This document shows, piece after piece, positions 9,600 through 19,200 of a stretch of 53,013 nt of DNA. Below the pieces are notes generated by a model. It was not told the DNA's origin, ran no database searches, and worked only from the letters and a program-made list of their open reading frames with translations. The stretch spans positions 1 through 53,013 of the forward strand of contig JAHIWP010000031.1 in assembly GCA_018816095.1 (NCBI GenBank). Reading direction: 5' to 3'. The position numbers and the translations under genes are program-made. The stretch comes from Gammaproteobacteria bacterium (GTDB lineage Bacteria; Pseudomonadota; Gammaproteobacteria; Pseudomonadales; Pseudomonadaceae). How positions within the stretch are numbered: the stretch's first letter is position 1; every line of letters begins with the position of its first letter.

Positions 9600-10901
9600 T
9601 CAAAGCAGCGGCAGGGTATAGCTGACGATCAGGCGGTTTTCGTCGAGGTCGTTGGCGAAGTTCGAGCGCACAGACGCGTTACGCCAGCGCACGCCGAGGT
9701 TCTTCAACGCGCCTTCCTGGAACACATACATCAGCTCGGTGTTGCGCTCCCACTCTTTACCTTCGGACAGGTTACGACCGCGATCAACGTTGTCGCCGGT
9801 CAGGTAACGGGTCATAAAGGTCAGGCCCGGAATCCCGATAGAGGCGAAGTTGTAGTCGTAGCGAGCCTGGTAGGACTTCTCGTCCTTGTTACCAAAGTCA
9901 CTGATCTGAACGTAGTTAACCAGGAACGGATCGGTGTTGTTGAGATAGGCAAAGCCGGTGTCGCCGCTCATCTTCTGGTAACCCAGACCGAAGGCGTGGC
10001 CACCCAGACCGTAGGTGACCATGGCACCGATGGCGGTGTTGTCGACGTTGCTGCGGCGGCCATCGTCAGTGGAGCGAGCGTAGCGCAGATCGGTCTTCAG
10101 GCTTTGCTTGTCGCCCAGCGGCAGTACATGCACAGCATTGAAGGAGTGCTGCTTGTACAGCTCGTCCAGGTTGGAATAGTAGTAGCCGGCGGTCAGGTCT
10201 TTGCTGACCTTGTAGGTGCCACCGATAAAGTCGAACGAGTCGCTGGTGGCGCCGCCGCTCAGGCGAATACCGCGAGCGCCTACAGAACCGCTTTTGCTGC
10301 TGAAGCTGTTGGCAATAGAGATTTCTTAGTAATCGTTGGAGTTACGGTTGTTCACCTCACGCACATGCGCCGCTTCAAGCATCAGGCCGTCGATTTCCTG
10401 GGAGACCAGATGCCCTGCTTCAAACACCTGCGGCAGCAAGCGACCGTCGCTGGACGCGATGGCGGCGTTCTTGAACTGCATTTGGCCAACACGCAGGGTG
10501 CTGTTGGAAACTTTCACCTTGGCTGCAACGGCCAAATCAGAATTATTATCCTGCGAGCCGTTTGAGGAGGCATCGGGAACCAACAGACCGCTGCCGGCAG
10601 TACCATCACCGGAGTCCAGCTTGAAACCGAACATGCCAATGGCATCGGCGCCAAAGCCTACCGTGCCTTCGGTGAAGCCCGAGTTAGCACGCAGGATAAA
10701 ACCTTGGGCCCACTCTTCGCTCTTAGACTGGCTCGGGGTCGGGGTATTGCTATTGCCCTGACGGAAATCGCGATTGAAGTAGAAGTTACGCGCTTCAATA
10801 GTCGCTTTGCTGTCACCGATAAAGTCGGCAAACGCAGCTTGGCTCAGGGACAAGCCCAAGGTGCTGGTCGCAACAGCCAGTGCCAGGGAGGTCTTTCTCA
10901 T
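9600..10901 (-). pseudogene. OprD-family outer-membrane porin, interrupted by an in-frame TAA
   Basis: Outer-membrane channel of the OprD/OccD-OccK family for small organic anions and amino acids. The frame is 434 codons from ATG 10901 (GGAGAAATATA before it), with a signal peptide ending near SLSQAAFA. Family features are IEARNFYFNRDFRQG at the mature N terminus, SYQARYDYNFASIGIPGL, MTRYLTGDN and a C-terminal strand ending RLIVSYTLPLL. Codon 192 (bases 10328-10326) is TAA after NRNSNDY; the frame continues immediately (EISIANSFSS) to the normal end, so a single substitution breaks it. Its position between aguBA and desA matches oprE (PA0291) of PAO1 as I remember it, but I would not assign the subfamily from sequence alone. 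Confidence 0.87.
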
Positions 10902-11424
10902 TATATTTCTCCAGTGGTGTGTGGGTTGCATATCGGTGCGCGAACAAACTTCAACTCGTGAAGCGGCAGGCGCGCACCGAATTCGGGGGTTATTGCAGAC
11001 TCGGCGACAGGCAGGCGCAGTTGCGCTGCGGCCAAGAGCCGATCGTGCAATAACCAAAATTAGGTGAGCGCGTGAAGGCACTCGGCGCGAGCCGGGGAAT
11101 GAGGACAGAACAACAGGCAGGTGCAAATCATTGTGCAAGTCTCTTCATTTTTATTATCAGCCGGTGGTCCCAGCCGTTATGCGCTGAGTCCTAGGCAGAT
11201 ACTGTGCCAGCTACTTATAAGCCGCGCGCGAAGCCCATATAACTGAGCGCTGAGGGCGACCAAGGTGATGCAGAAAGGGCCGCTGAGGCCGTAATAAGCG
11301 GTTTTCTGCCTATCGCAACATGCAAAAAGGCGGATTGCCGCCAGCAGCCAGCGGTGGGTTACCAACTGAATGCCAGGCCTGCTCATACCCATCGAGTATT
11401 GGGTTTGAGCAGCCTGATACTGGA
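10902..11424. other. 523-base intergenic region, porin / desaturase
   Basis: No convincing gene. It should hold the porin promoter (minus strand, near 10910-11150, including an AT-rich run at 11145-11160) and the desaturase terminator near 11333. A 71-codon minus-strand frame (11177-11392) has no ribosome site or recognisable sequence and spans the terminator. Confidence 0.5.
11324..11342 (-). terminator. terminator after the desaturase gene
   Basis: On the minus strand GGCGG-caat-CCGCC followed by TTTTT, 83 bases beyond the desaturase stop. Confidence 0.65.
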
Positions 11425-12612
11425 TTAAACGGCGTTAGCGGGGCGCAGTGAATAGGTTTTCAGCTGCTCGGCGAATTCGCGCAGCGACTGAATACCGCTG
11501 GCCTCGGCATCGCTAACCCAATGTTTGATGGCCTCCAGCATATCGTGGCCGTTGCTGCTGGTTTTGACCCAGATCTGCTGCAGGGCCAGGCGCTTCTCGT
11601 AGATCACCTTCAGCGCGTGGCTCTGCTCCAGCACGCGCTGAATACGCGCATGGTGGCCGTCATCGAGCAGGCTCGGCTCACGCGACAACAGTCGCTTGGC
11701 GCGATGGAAGTGGTGGCGAACGGAGGCGTCGGCCTTGGCCAGCTCCTGCTGCACCAGCGGTGCGATCACCAACTTGCGGTACTGCGCCATGATCTGGAAA
11801 CGGTTGTTAAGGATGGCCATGGCCGTATCCATGTCCAGGCTGCGCTTGCCTGCCACCCGGTGGGCGATGGGTGCAACACGCTGCACCTTGGCCAAACCGA
11901 GCAGGCTGAACAGCTTGATCCAGAACCAGCCCATATCGAACTCCCACTTCTTCACCGACAACTTGGCGCTGTTCGGGTAGGTGTGGTGGTTGTTATGCAG
12001 CTCTTCGCCGCCAATCAAGATGCCCCACGGCACCAGATTGGTCGCGGCATCGCGGCATTCGAAGTTGCGGTAACCGACCGCATGGCCGAGGCCGTTGATT
12101 ACGCCCGCGGCCCAGACCGGGATCCACATCATCTGGATCGCCCAGATGGTAATACCCGCCGCACCAAACAAGGCCAGGTCGATAACACCCATCAGCATCA
12201 CACCGGCAACCGGGAAGCGCGAATAGAGGTTGCGCTCGATCCAATCTTCCGGGCAGTTCTTGCCATAAATGCGCAGGGTTTCCGGGTTCTTCGCCTCTTC
12301 GGCGTACAGCTCGGCACCTTTACGCAGCACGGTGCCCAGGCCCTTAATCACCGGGCTGTGCGGGTCATCGACGGTTTCACACTTGGCGTGGTGTTTGCGG
12401 TGAATGGCCGTCCATTCGCGGGTGTTCTGCGCGGTGGTTAGCCACAGCCAGAAACGGAAGAAGTGTTTCAATGCCGGATGCAACTCCAGCGCGCGGTGCG
12501 CCGAGTAACGATGCAGATAGACCGTGACGCTAACGATGGTAACGTGCGTCATCAGCAGGGTGACTGCGACCAACTGCCAGACCGACAGATCAAGAAAACC
12601 GTTGTACCACAT
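11425..12612 (-). CDS. desA: delta-9 fatty acid desaturase (DesA-like)
   Basis: Membrane di-iron desaturase, 395 residues from ATG 12612. The three histidine boxes are HRYSAH (about residue 35), HRKHH (about 71) and HNNHH (about 207), with two pairs of hydrophobic segments around them. It introduces double bonds into existing acyl chains aerobically, adjusting membrane fluidity. PAO1 has two such enzymes, DesA and DesB; the neighbourhood (a divergent GGDEF-EAL gene, porin, aguBA) matches PA0286 desA rather than desTB. The C-terminal third is a helical region beyond the catalytic core. The start was chosen because homology begins at MWYNGFLDLSVWQL; a GAGG lies upstream. Confidence 0.87.
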   Translation of the reverse strand: MWYNGFLDLSVWQLVAVTLLMTHVTIVSVTVYLHRYSAHRALELHPALKHFFRFWLWLTTAQNTREWTAIHRKHHAKCETVDDPHSPVIKGLGTVLRKGAELYAEEAKNPETLRIYGKNCPEDWIERNLYSRFPVAGVMLMGVIDLALFGAAGITIWAIQMMWIPVWAAGVINGLGHAVGYRNFECRDAATNLVPWGILIGGEELHNNHHTYPNSAKLSVKKWEFDMGWFWIKLFSLLGLAKVQRVAPIAHRVAGKRSLDMDTAMAILNNRFQIMAQYRKLVIAPLVQQELAKADASVRHHFHRAKRLLSREPSLLDDGHHARIQRVLEQSHALKVIYEKRLALQQIWVKTSSNGHDMLEAIKHWVSDAEASGIQSLREFAEQLKTYSLRPANAV

Positions 12613-12741
12613 GGACCGTGTGCCTCGTGCAGAAGGAAAGACGCTGCTGATTATTAGCACACGTCGACTCGCATTATCCCTGACCAGGATCAGAAAACCA
12701 GTTGGTCTTTTGCATAAGAATGCGCGCCCCTTTTGGGCATC

Positions 12742-12747
12742 TATAAT
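12742..12747 (+). promoter_or_regulatory. possible -10 element of the signalling cluster
   Basis: A perfect TATAAT, 34 bases before the ATG of the GGDEF-EAL gene in the divergent region with desA. No good -35 hexamer at 16-18 bases, so an activator may be needed or the site may be fortuitous. Confidence 0.35.
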
Positions 12748-12780
12748 GCCGGCCCCAGGAAAAGGACTGACTGATATCCC

Positions 12781-15072
12781 ATGAATGCCCCACAAGGCGC
12801 TTTGCGCCTGACCCTCAGCTATGCGTTTGGCGCAGCCCTTTGGGTGCTGTTCAGCGATGGACTCCTGATGACCCTGGAACTTTCAGTGGCGCAACAGGAG
12901 CGCGTGCAGCTGCTCAAAGGGTTGGGGTTTGTTCTGCTGACTTCGGCTCTGCTGTATTCGATCTTGCGTAGCCATCAGCAGCACCAGCAGCAAGGGCATC
13001 GCGCCCTGCTGCGCAGTGAAAAACGCCTGCACCAAGCCCTGGAGGCCGCTGGAGGTGGGATTTGGGACTGGGATCTGCAACAACAGCAGGTGTACTTTTC
13101 TCCCGGCTATGCCGCCCTGCTGGGTATTCGCCCTGAGACCCTCGGGGTTGATCCGCTGCAGTGGCAGCAACACTTGCATCCCGATGACCGTGTTGCCTTT
13201 GAGCGCAATATTCAGCGACGCATGAGCACGCTCAGCACAGCGCCCTACGAGGTCAGCTACCGGCTGCAACACCAGGACGGCAGCTACCGCTGGATTCAAT
13301 CGCGCGGGCGTTTGCTGCTCGACAAACACGGTCAGCCTGAGCGCCTGATCGGCACGGCCAGCGACATCACTCAGCGGCGCAAGGATGAAGACAGCCTGCG
13401 CCAGGCCGCCGTGGTGTTTGATGCCACTCAGGAAGGCGTCCTGGTCACCGATGCCCAGCAGCATGTCGTGCACTGCAACCCGGCGTTCACGCGCATCACC
13501 GGCTATAGCGAAAAAGAAATTCTGGGCCAATCGCCGAGCATCCTTAAATCTGGACGCCACGATAAAGACTTCTACAACAGCCTCTGGCAGGCCCTGAAAA
13601 ACCGTGGCGCCTGGAGCGGTGAGGTGTGGAACCGGCGCAAGAGCGGCGAAATCTACCCGCAGTGGCAATGCATCCGCGAGATTCGCGACGGGCAGGGCGA
13701 AGTCAGCCACTACGTGGCCGTGTTCTCCGACATCACCGCCCTGAAGCGTTCGCAACAAGAGCTGGACTACCTGGCGCACCACGACCCGCTGAGCAACCTG
13801 CCCAACCGCTTACTGTTTACCGAACGCGTCGAGCATGCCCTGGAACGTGGGCGCATTGACGGCTATTCGGGGGCGGTGATGCTGATCGACCTTGATCACT
13901 TCAAGCACATCAATGAAAGCCTCGGCCACAACATCGGTGACCTGCTGCTCAAGGATGTTGGTGAGCGCCTTAGCCAGCAGCTCGGTAAACGCATGACCCT
14001 GGCGCGCCTAGGCGGCGACGAATTCGGCCTGCTCGACGAAAGCTGCGGCAGCGCCGAGCAGGCGGCAGTGCTGGCGCAGCGCCTGCAGACGTGCATGGGT
14101 GCGGCCTTCAAGATTCATCAGCAAGAGCTGTTTATCACCGCCAGCATCGGCATCAGCCTGTACCCGGACGACGCCGACGATGTGGGACAGATACTGCGCA
14201 ATGCCGACTCAGCCCTATTCAAGGCCAAGAACAGCGGCCGAGAAAGCTATGCATTTTACAGCCAGGACCTGACCGCTCACGCGCATCAGCGGGTCGAACT
14301 GGCCAGCGCCCTGCGCCATGCCCTGGACCACCAAGAGCTGCGCGTCTATTACCAACCCCTGATCTGCCTGCGCAACCAGCACGTCATCGGCGTCGAAGCC
14401 CTGGTGCGCTGGCAGCATCCGCAGCGCGGGCTGGTTGCGCCGGGTGAATTTATTCCAGTGGCCGAAGAAACAGGACTGATCAGCGCCATCGATGCCTGGG
14501 TGCTGGAGCACAGTTGCCGGCAGATGGTGGCTTGGCAAGCCGCCGGTTACGCGCTGAAGTTTGTGGCGGTGAATGTCTCCAGCCGGCTGTTCAGCCGCGG
14601 GGGATTGGACCAACGAGTGGCCGAGGTACTGCGCGCTACCGGCCTCGACCCCGCCTGCCTGGAGCTGGAGGTGACCGAAAGCGCGGTGATGGATAACCCC
14701 GATGCGGCGCTGGCCTTGCTCCAGCGTTTACGCGCACTCGGTATACGCCTGGCCATCGATGACTTCGGCACCGGCTACAGCTCCCTGGCACGGCTCAAGC
14801 GCCTGCCGGTGCACAAGCTGAAAATCGACCAGAGTTTTATCAGCGGCCTGCCGCACGACCCCAGCGATGTCGCAATCACCCGCACGGTAATCGCCCTCGG
14901 CCATAGCCTTGGGCTTAAGGTGTTAGCCGAGGGCATTGAGCACGCCGAGCAAGTCGAATTACTGCAGCAACTCGGCTGCGACCATGCCCAAGGCTATTAT
15001 TTCGGTCGTCCTCAACCTGCAGACCAACTGGCCGCACGTTTAGCAGCCCGCTCTGACACGCCACACACGTAG
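12781..15072 (+). CDS. membrane PAS-PAS-GGDEF-EAL c-di-GMP turnover protein
   Basis: A 763-residue protein: two N-terminal membrane helices (about 10-28 and 45-63) with a short loop, PAS1 (about 80-200) and PAS2 (about 205-325) each with a PAC tail, GGDEF (GGDEF at 411-415) and EAL (Glu539 in VEALVRW). EAL catalytic motifs are present (ELEVTES, IDDFGTGYSS, KIDQSFI). The cyclase signature is intact, but the RxxD inhibitory site is not seen (RMTL in its place). It may make or degrade c-di-GMP; many such tandem proteins are net phosphodiesterases. PAO1 has a similar protein (PA0285) divergent from desA. It heads a run of five signalling genes; the next gene starts 9 bases after its stop. Confidence 0.9.
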   Translation: MNAPQGALRLTLSYAFGAALWVLFSDGLLMTLELSVAQQERVQLLKGLGFVLLTSALLYSILRSHQQHQQQGHRALLRSEKRLHQALEAAGGGIWDWDLQQQQVYFSPGYAALLGIRPETLGVDPLQWQQHLHPDDRVAFERNIQRRMSTLSTAPYEVSYRLQHQDGSYRWIQSRGRLLLDKHGQPERLIGTASDITQRRKDEDSLRQAAVVFDATQEGVLVTDAQQHVVHCNPAFTRITGYSEKEILGQSPSILKSGRHDKDFYNSLWQALKNRGAWSGEVWNRRKSGEIYPQWQCIREIRDGQGEVSHYVAVFSDITALKRSQQELDYLAHHDPLSNLPNRLLFTERVEHALERGRIDGYSGAVMLIDLDHFKHINESLGHNIGDLLLKDVGERLSQQLGKRMTLARLGGDEFGLLDESCGSAEQAAVLAQRLQTCMGAAFKIHQQELFITASIGISLYPDDADDVGQILRNADSALFKAKNSGRESYAFYSQDLTAHAHQRVELASALRHALDHQELRVYYQPLICLRNQHVIGVEALVRWQHPQRGLVAPGEFIPVAEETGLISAIDAWVLEHSCRQMVAWQAAGYALKFVAVNVSSRLFSRGGLDQRVAEVLRATGLDPACLELEVTESAVMDNPDAALALLQRLRALGIRLAIDDFGTGYSSLARLKRLPVHKLKIDQSFISGLPHDPSDVAITRTVIALGHSLGLKVLAEGIEHAEQVELLQQLGCDHAQGYYFGRPQPADQLAARLAARSDTPHT

Positions 15073-15081
15073 GCCTGACAC

Positions 15082-16215
15082 ATGCTTGTAATGATTCTTG
15101 AAGACGACAGCTGGATTGCCGATCTACTCAAACAGATCGTTCTCAGTTTGCGCCCCGGCTGCCAAGTGGTCTGCCTGGACAGTGTTAGCGCCGCCTTACA
15201 AGAATGGCAGCAGCGCCCGGCTGACGTGGTCATCAGTGACTGGAACCTGCCCGACGGGCCCGGCACCCGGTTGCTTGAACAGGTGCGCCGCGACAACAGC
15301 AGCACCCCGCTGGTGGTCATCACCGGGCGCTCCGACCGCGCCAGCGTACTGGCCGTGCGTGCTTTGAAGATCAGCGCTTTTATCAGCAAGCCCTTCCAGG
15401 CCGCGCACGTTGCCGCCAGCCTGGAAACCCTGCTGCCGGCCGATATTGACGGGCAACCGCTGCGGGTAAGCGACGCGCAGGATGACTTGCTGACCCACCT
15501 GCACAGCCTGTCCGGTAGCGAACTGCAATTACCGCTCAAGGCGCATGTGCGCGACCGTCTCCTGCAAAGCTTCAAAGGCGAGCCGATTGATCTGCGCAAG
15601 CTGGCCAGTGAATGGCAGCACGACCCGGCACTCAGCGGCCGCCTGCTTGGCGTCGCCAACAGCAGCGCCTACAACCCCGGCGGCAAACCTTGCTCCAACT
15701 TGCTTGAAGCACTGCACAAACTGGGGGCGAATAACAGCCTCAACCTGGCCATGGGCCTGGCGCTGCGCCAATCCAGTGTTCTGGAAAACCCCATGCTGAG
15801 CCTGTTTGCCCAGGCGCACCTGGACAGCACCGAACAGCTGATCGAACGCAGCACCTGCCTCGCCCGGCAATGCGCCATGGACCCGGCCCCCTTCCACTGT
15901 GCCGCCCTGCTGCACCGCATGGGTGAGCTGTGTGTGCTGTACCAGGCACAGGTGTGGCAGGACAGCGGCCAGAGCTTCAGCGAAGACCAGCTTATGCAGG
16001 CACTCGACCAGTTCAGCGGTCCCTTTGCCATCAGCATCAAGGCCCAATGGCATCTGCCGATGCACCTGCGTGAGCTGATCGGCTCCTGCTACAGCCTGCC
16101 TAGCAGTAACGTCAAACGCGAAAATATCCTTATGCGCTTAGCCGCTTGCGAGCTCAGCAGCGCCGCCGACAACCCCGAGCTGGCTCGTTTGCGCCGATTG
16201 GCGGGCCTCGCCTAA
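15082..16215 (+). CDS. response regulator with HDOD output domain
   Basis: A 377-residue protein: receiver domain (1-120; phospho-acceptor Asp53 in VVISDWNLP, acidic ED pair at LEDD, Lys103 in FISKPF), then an HDOD domain (about 140-360). HDOD domains resemble HD phosphohydrolases without the metal site and act as protein-interaction modules in signalling and c-di-GMP circuits. It lies between the GGDEF-EAL gene and the large kinase, so it is a candidate partner of that kinase. Confidence 0.88.
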   Translation: MLVMILEDDSWIADLLKQIVLSLRPGCQVVCLDSVSAALQEWQQRPADVVISDWNLPDGPGTRLLEQVRRDNSSTPLVVITGRSDRASVLAVRALKISAFISKPFQAAHVAASLETLLPADIDGQPLRVSDAQDDLLTHLHSLSGSELQLPLKAHVRDRLLQSFKGEPIDLRKLASEWQHDPALSGRLLGVANSSAYNPGGKPCSNLLEALHKLGANNSLNLAMGLALRQSSVLENPMLSLFAQAHLDSTEQLIERSTCLARQCAMDPAPFHCAALLHRMGELCVLYQAQVWQDSGQSFSEDQLMQALDQFSGPFAISIKAQWHLPMHLRELIGSCYSLPSSNVKRENILMRLAACELSSAADNPELARLRRLAGLA

Positions 16216-16255
16216 ATGCCAGTATTAAGGTGTAAGCGTGCGGTGGGGCTGAAGC

Positions 16256-19200
16256 ATGGATAAGCAGAGCAAACCCAGCGCAATCTACTGGCTTGTTGGG
16301 CTCGGCAGCCTTGGTTTGGCGATCTTCTTCAGCGTGCTGGGCGGCCTTGCGTTAAACCAGCAGCAAACCCTCTGGACCCTGCAAATTGCCAAGCAGCATG
16401 AGCTGCAAAGCCTAACCCTGCGCAACAGCCAGCAGGAGCTGCAGCAGCAGGCGCAATTGCTCGCCGAGACCATCGCCGCTGACGCCTGGCTGGTCGAACT
16501 GGTGCGCCAGGCCTATGCACTGCAGAGCCGTGAACAGCCCGACATACAGAGCCTCAACGCTATTCGCAACCAGCTCTATACCCGCCTCGCCCCACGCTGG
16601 CGCAGCCTACAGGGCACCCTTAGGTTTAGCCTGTCTGTGCATTTGGCCCCGGCCGCCGAGGTGCTGCTGCGGGTGCACCAGCCGCAATGGTTTGGCGACC
16701 GGCCTGCAACGCAGCGGCCCATGCTGCTCGAAAGCCTGCGCCAGCCCGCCACGACCACCGGCCTGCTGGCCAATGAGCAGGGCCTGAGCATGCGCGCCAT
16801 CGTGCCACTGCGCGTAGACAGCCTTGATGGGCCGGTCAACGTCGGCGCATTGGAAGTCAGCCTCGACATGCTGAAAAATCTGCAGCAGCTGGACCACGAA
16901 CTGGATGCCGGGGTTGCTCTGCTGCTCAAGCGGCCGCTGCGCGCGTCAGGCAGCAATGAGCCGCTGCACACCCCCTCTACAACGGCTGACTACTGGTATC
17001 TGGCAGGTTTTTCCCAGGTTCAAGTACAGCACTGGCAAGCGCAGCAACGCTTGCCGGCGCCTGAGGCAGGCGATACCTTTAAGTTACTGGACGACCAAGG
17101 CCGCACCTACCTGCTCAACCAGGTGAGCCTGAGTGACTACCCCTCCGGCGCGGGCGGTATCGACAGCCAGATTCGGGCCCTGACCTGGCGTGATATCAGC
17201 CCCCTGTACAGCCAGCACCAGCGCGACCAACGTTGGCTGATGGGCAAATGGCTGGTGGCCTGGCTCGCCGCCGAAGCGCTGCTGCTATTGCTGCTGCAAG
17301 CCACCCGACACAGCAGCCTGAAGGTCGTACGCCGACACAACGCCGACCTGCAACAAAGGAATCAGCAAACAGAAGATTCGCGCCAACTGCTGGCGCTGAT
17401 CGCTGAGGTGCAGGCGGCTTACATCAACGCAGACAACCAGCGCGAGGCGTTCGACAAACTGCTGGTGCGCACACTAAAGGTCAGCGCCAGCCAGTTCGGC
17501 TTTATTGGTGAGATTCTCCTCGACGATCGCGGCGCGCGCTATCTGCGTACCGTTGCCATCAGCAATATCGCCTGGGACGCAGACACACGCGCCTTCTATG
17601 ACGCCCATGCGCCGCAGGGCCTGGCGTTTCGCAACCTCGACAGCCTATTTGGCCAGGTGATTCGCAGCGGCCAGCCGCTGATCACCAATGACCCCGCCAA
17701 CCACCCCAAGAGTGCGGGCTTACCTCCCGGACACCCGCCGTTGCTGGCATTTGCCGGGCTGCCGATTCACGCTAACGGCGAGCTGCTCGGCATGCTCGGC
17801 CTGGCCAACTGCGAGGGCGGTTACAGCGCCGACTTCTTCACCCAACTGCAACCGCTGCTGACCACCCTGGGCCAAGTGTTCGACGCCTTGCGGCGTGACA
17901 GCCAGCGGGAACTCACCCAGCAGCGCATGCAGCGCCAACAGGCGGCCCTGCGCGCGCTCAACGAAATCGCCGCGCTGCCTAAGCTGAGCACCAAAGAACA
18001 GCTACGTCAGGCCTTGCAACTGGGCGCCCAGTTCTATGACATGCCGATCGGCATCATCAGCCAGATCGAGGCACAGAGTTACCAGGTGATGGTCCAGGTA
18101 TCGCCACCCAACAGCCTGCAGGACGGTCAGTGCTTTGACCTGGGGGACACCTACTGCAGCATCGCCCTACGCAGTCAGGATGTACTCGCCATTGCGAACA
18201 TGGGCCAGAGCGAGCATGCCGCGCACCCCTGCTACCCGCTGTTTGCCCTGGAAAGCTATATCGGCACCAGCATCTGGGTCGCCGGCCAGCGTTTCGGCAC
18301 CCTCTGCTATGCCTCCAGCGAAGCACGCCCGAGCGCCTTCGATGAAGCCGACGAAGAATTCCTGCGGCTGTTCGCCCGCTGGGTCGGCGCCACCTTGGAG
18401 CGCCTGCAACACGAAGAACAAACCCTTGAGGCGCGGCGCTTTCTGCAGGCCGTACTCGACTCCGCGACCGGGGTGTCGATCATCACCAGTGACACCGGTG
18501 GTTTGATCACCCTGTTCAACTCCGGGGCAGAGCGTTTGCTGGGCTACCGCAGTGCTGAAGTGATCGGTCAATCCAACCCTGCCCTGTTCCACCGGGCCGA
18601 TGAAATCCAGGCCCGCGGCGCGCAGCTCAGCCGCGAGGAAGGCCACGAGATTAGCGGTTGGGCCGTACTCACATCGATACCCGCCAAGGGCGAGCCGGAA
18701 ACCCGCCAATGGACCTATGTGTGTAAGAACGGTGAACCGCGCACCGTCAATCTCACCGTCAGCGCCATGCGTGACAGCCAGGGTGCCATCAACGGCTACC
18801 TGGGTATCGCCAGCGACATTAACGACCTACAGAACGCCACCCGTGCCCTGCAAAAGAGCGAGAGCCGCTTTCGCGGCCTGGTGGCCAACCTGCCCGGCGC
18901 CGTCTACCGCTGCCGCAACGATGCCGACTGGTGCATGAGCTACCTCAGCGAAGAAATTCTGGCCCTCAGCGGCTATCCGGCCAGCGACTTTATCAACAAC
19001 CGCGTACGCAGTTTCTCCAGCGTGATCCACCCCGATGACCTGGCCATCACCTACCAGGCGGTGCGCGCCGTTGAGCATCAAGAGTCCTTCGAGCTGACCT
19101 ACCGCTTGCAACACGCCAACGGCCACAGTGTCTGGGTGCGCGAGAAGGGCCGTGGCGAATACGACAGCGACGGCAAACTGCAGTGGATTTCCGGGTTTAT

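Noticed and set aside
11177-11392. 71-codon frame between porin and desaturase
   Set aside because: No ribosome site, no recognisable protein, and it runs through the likely desaturase terminator.
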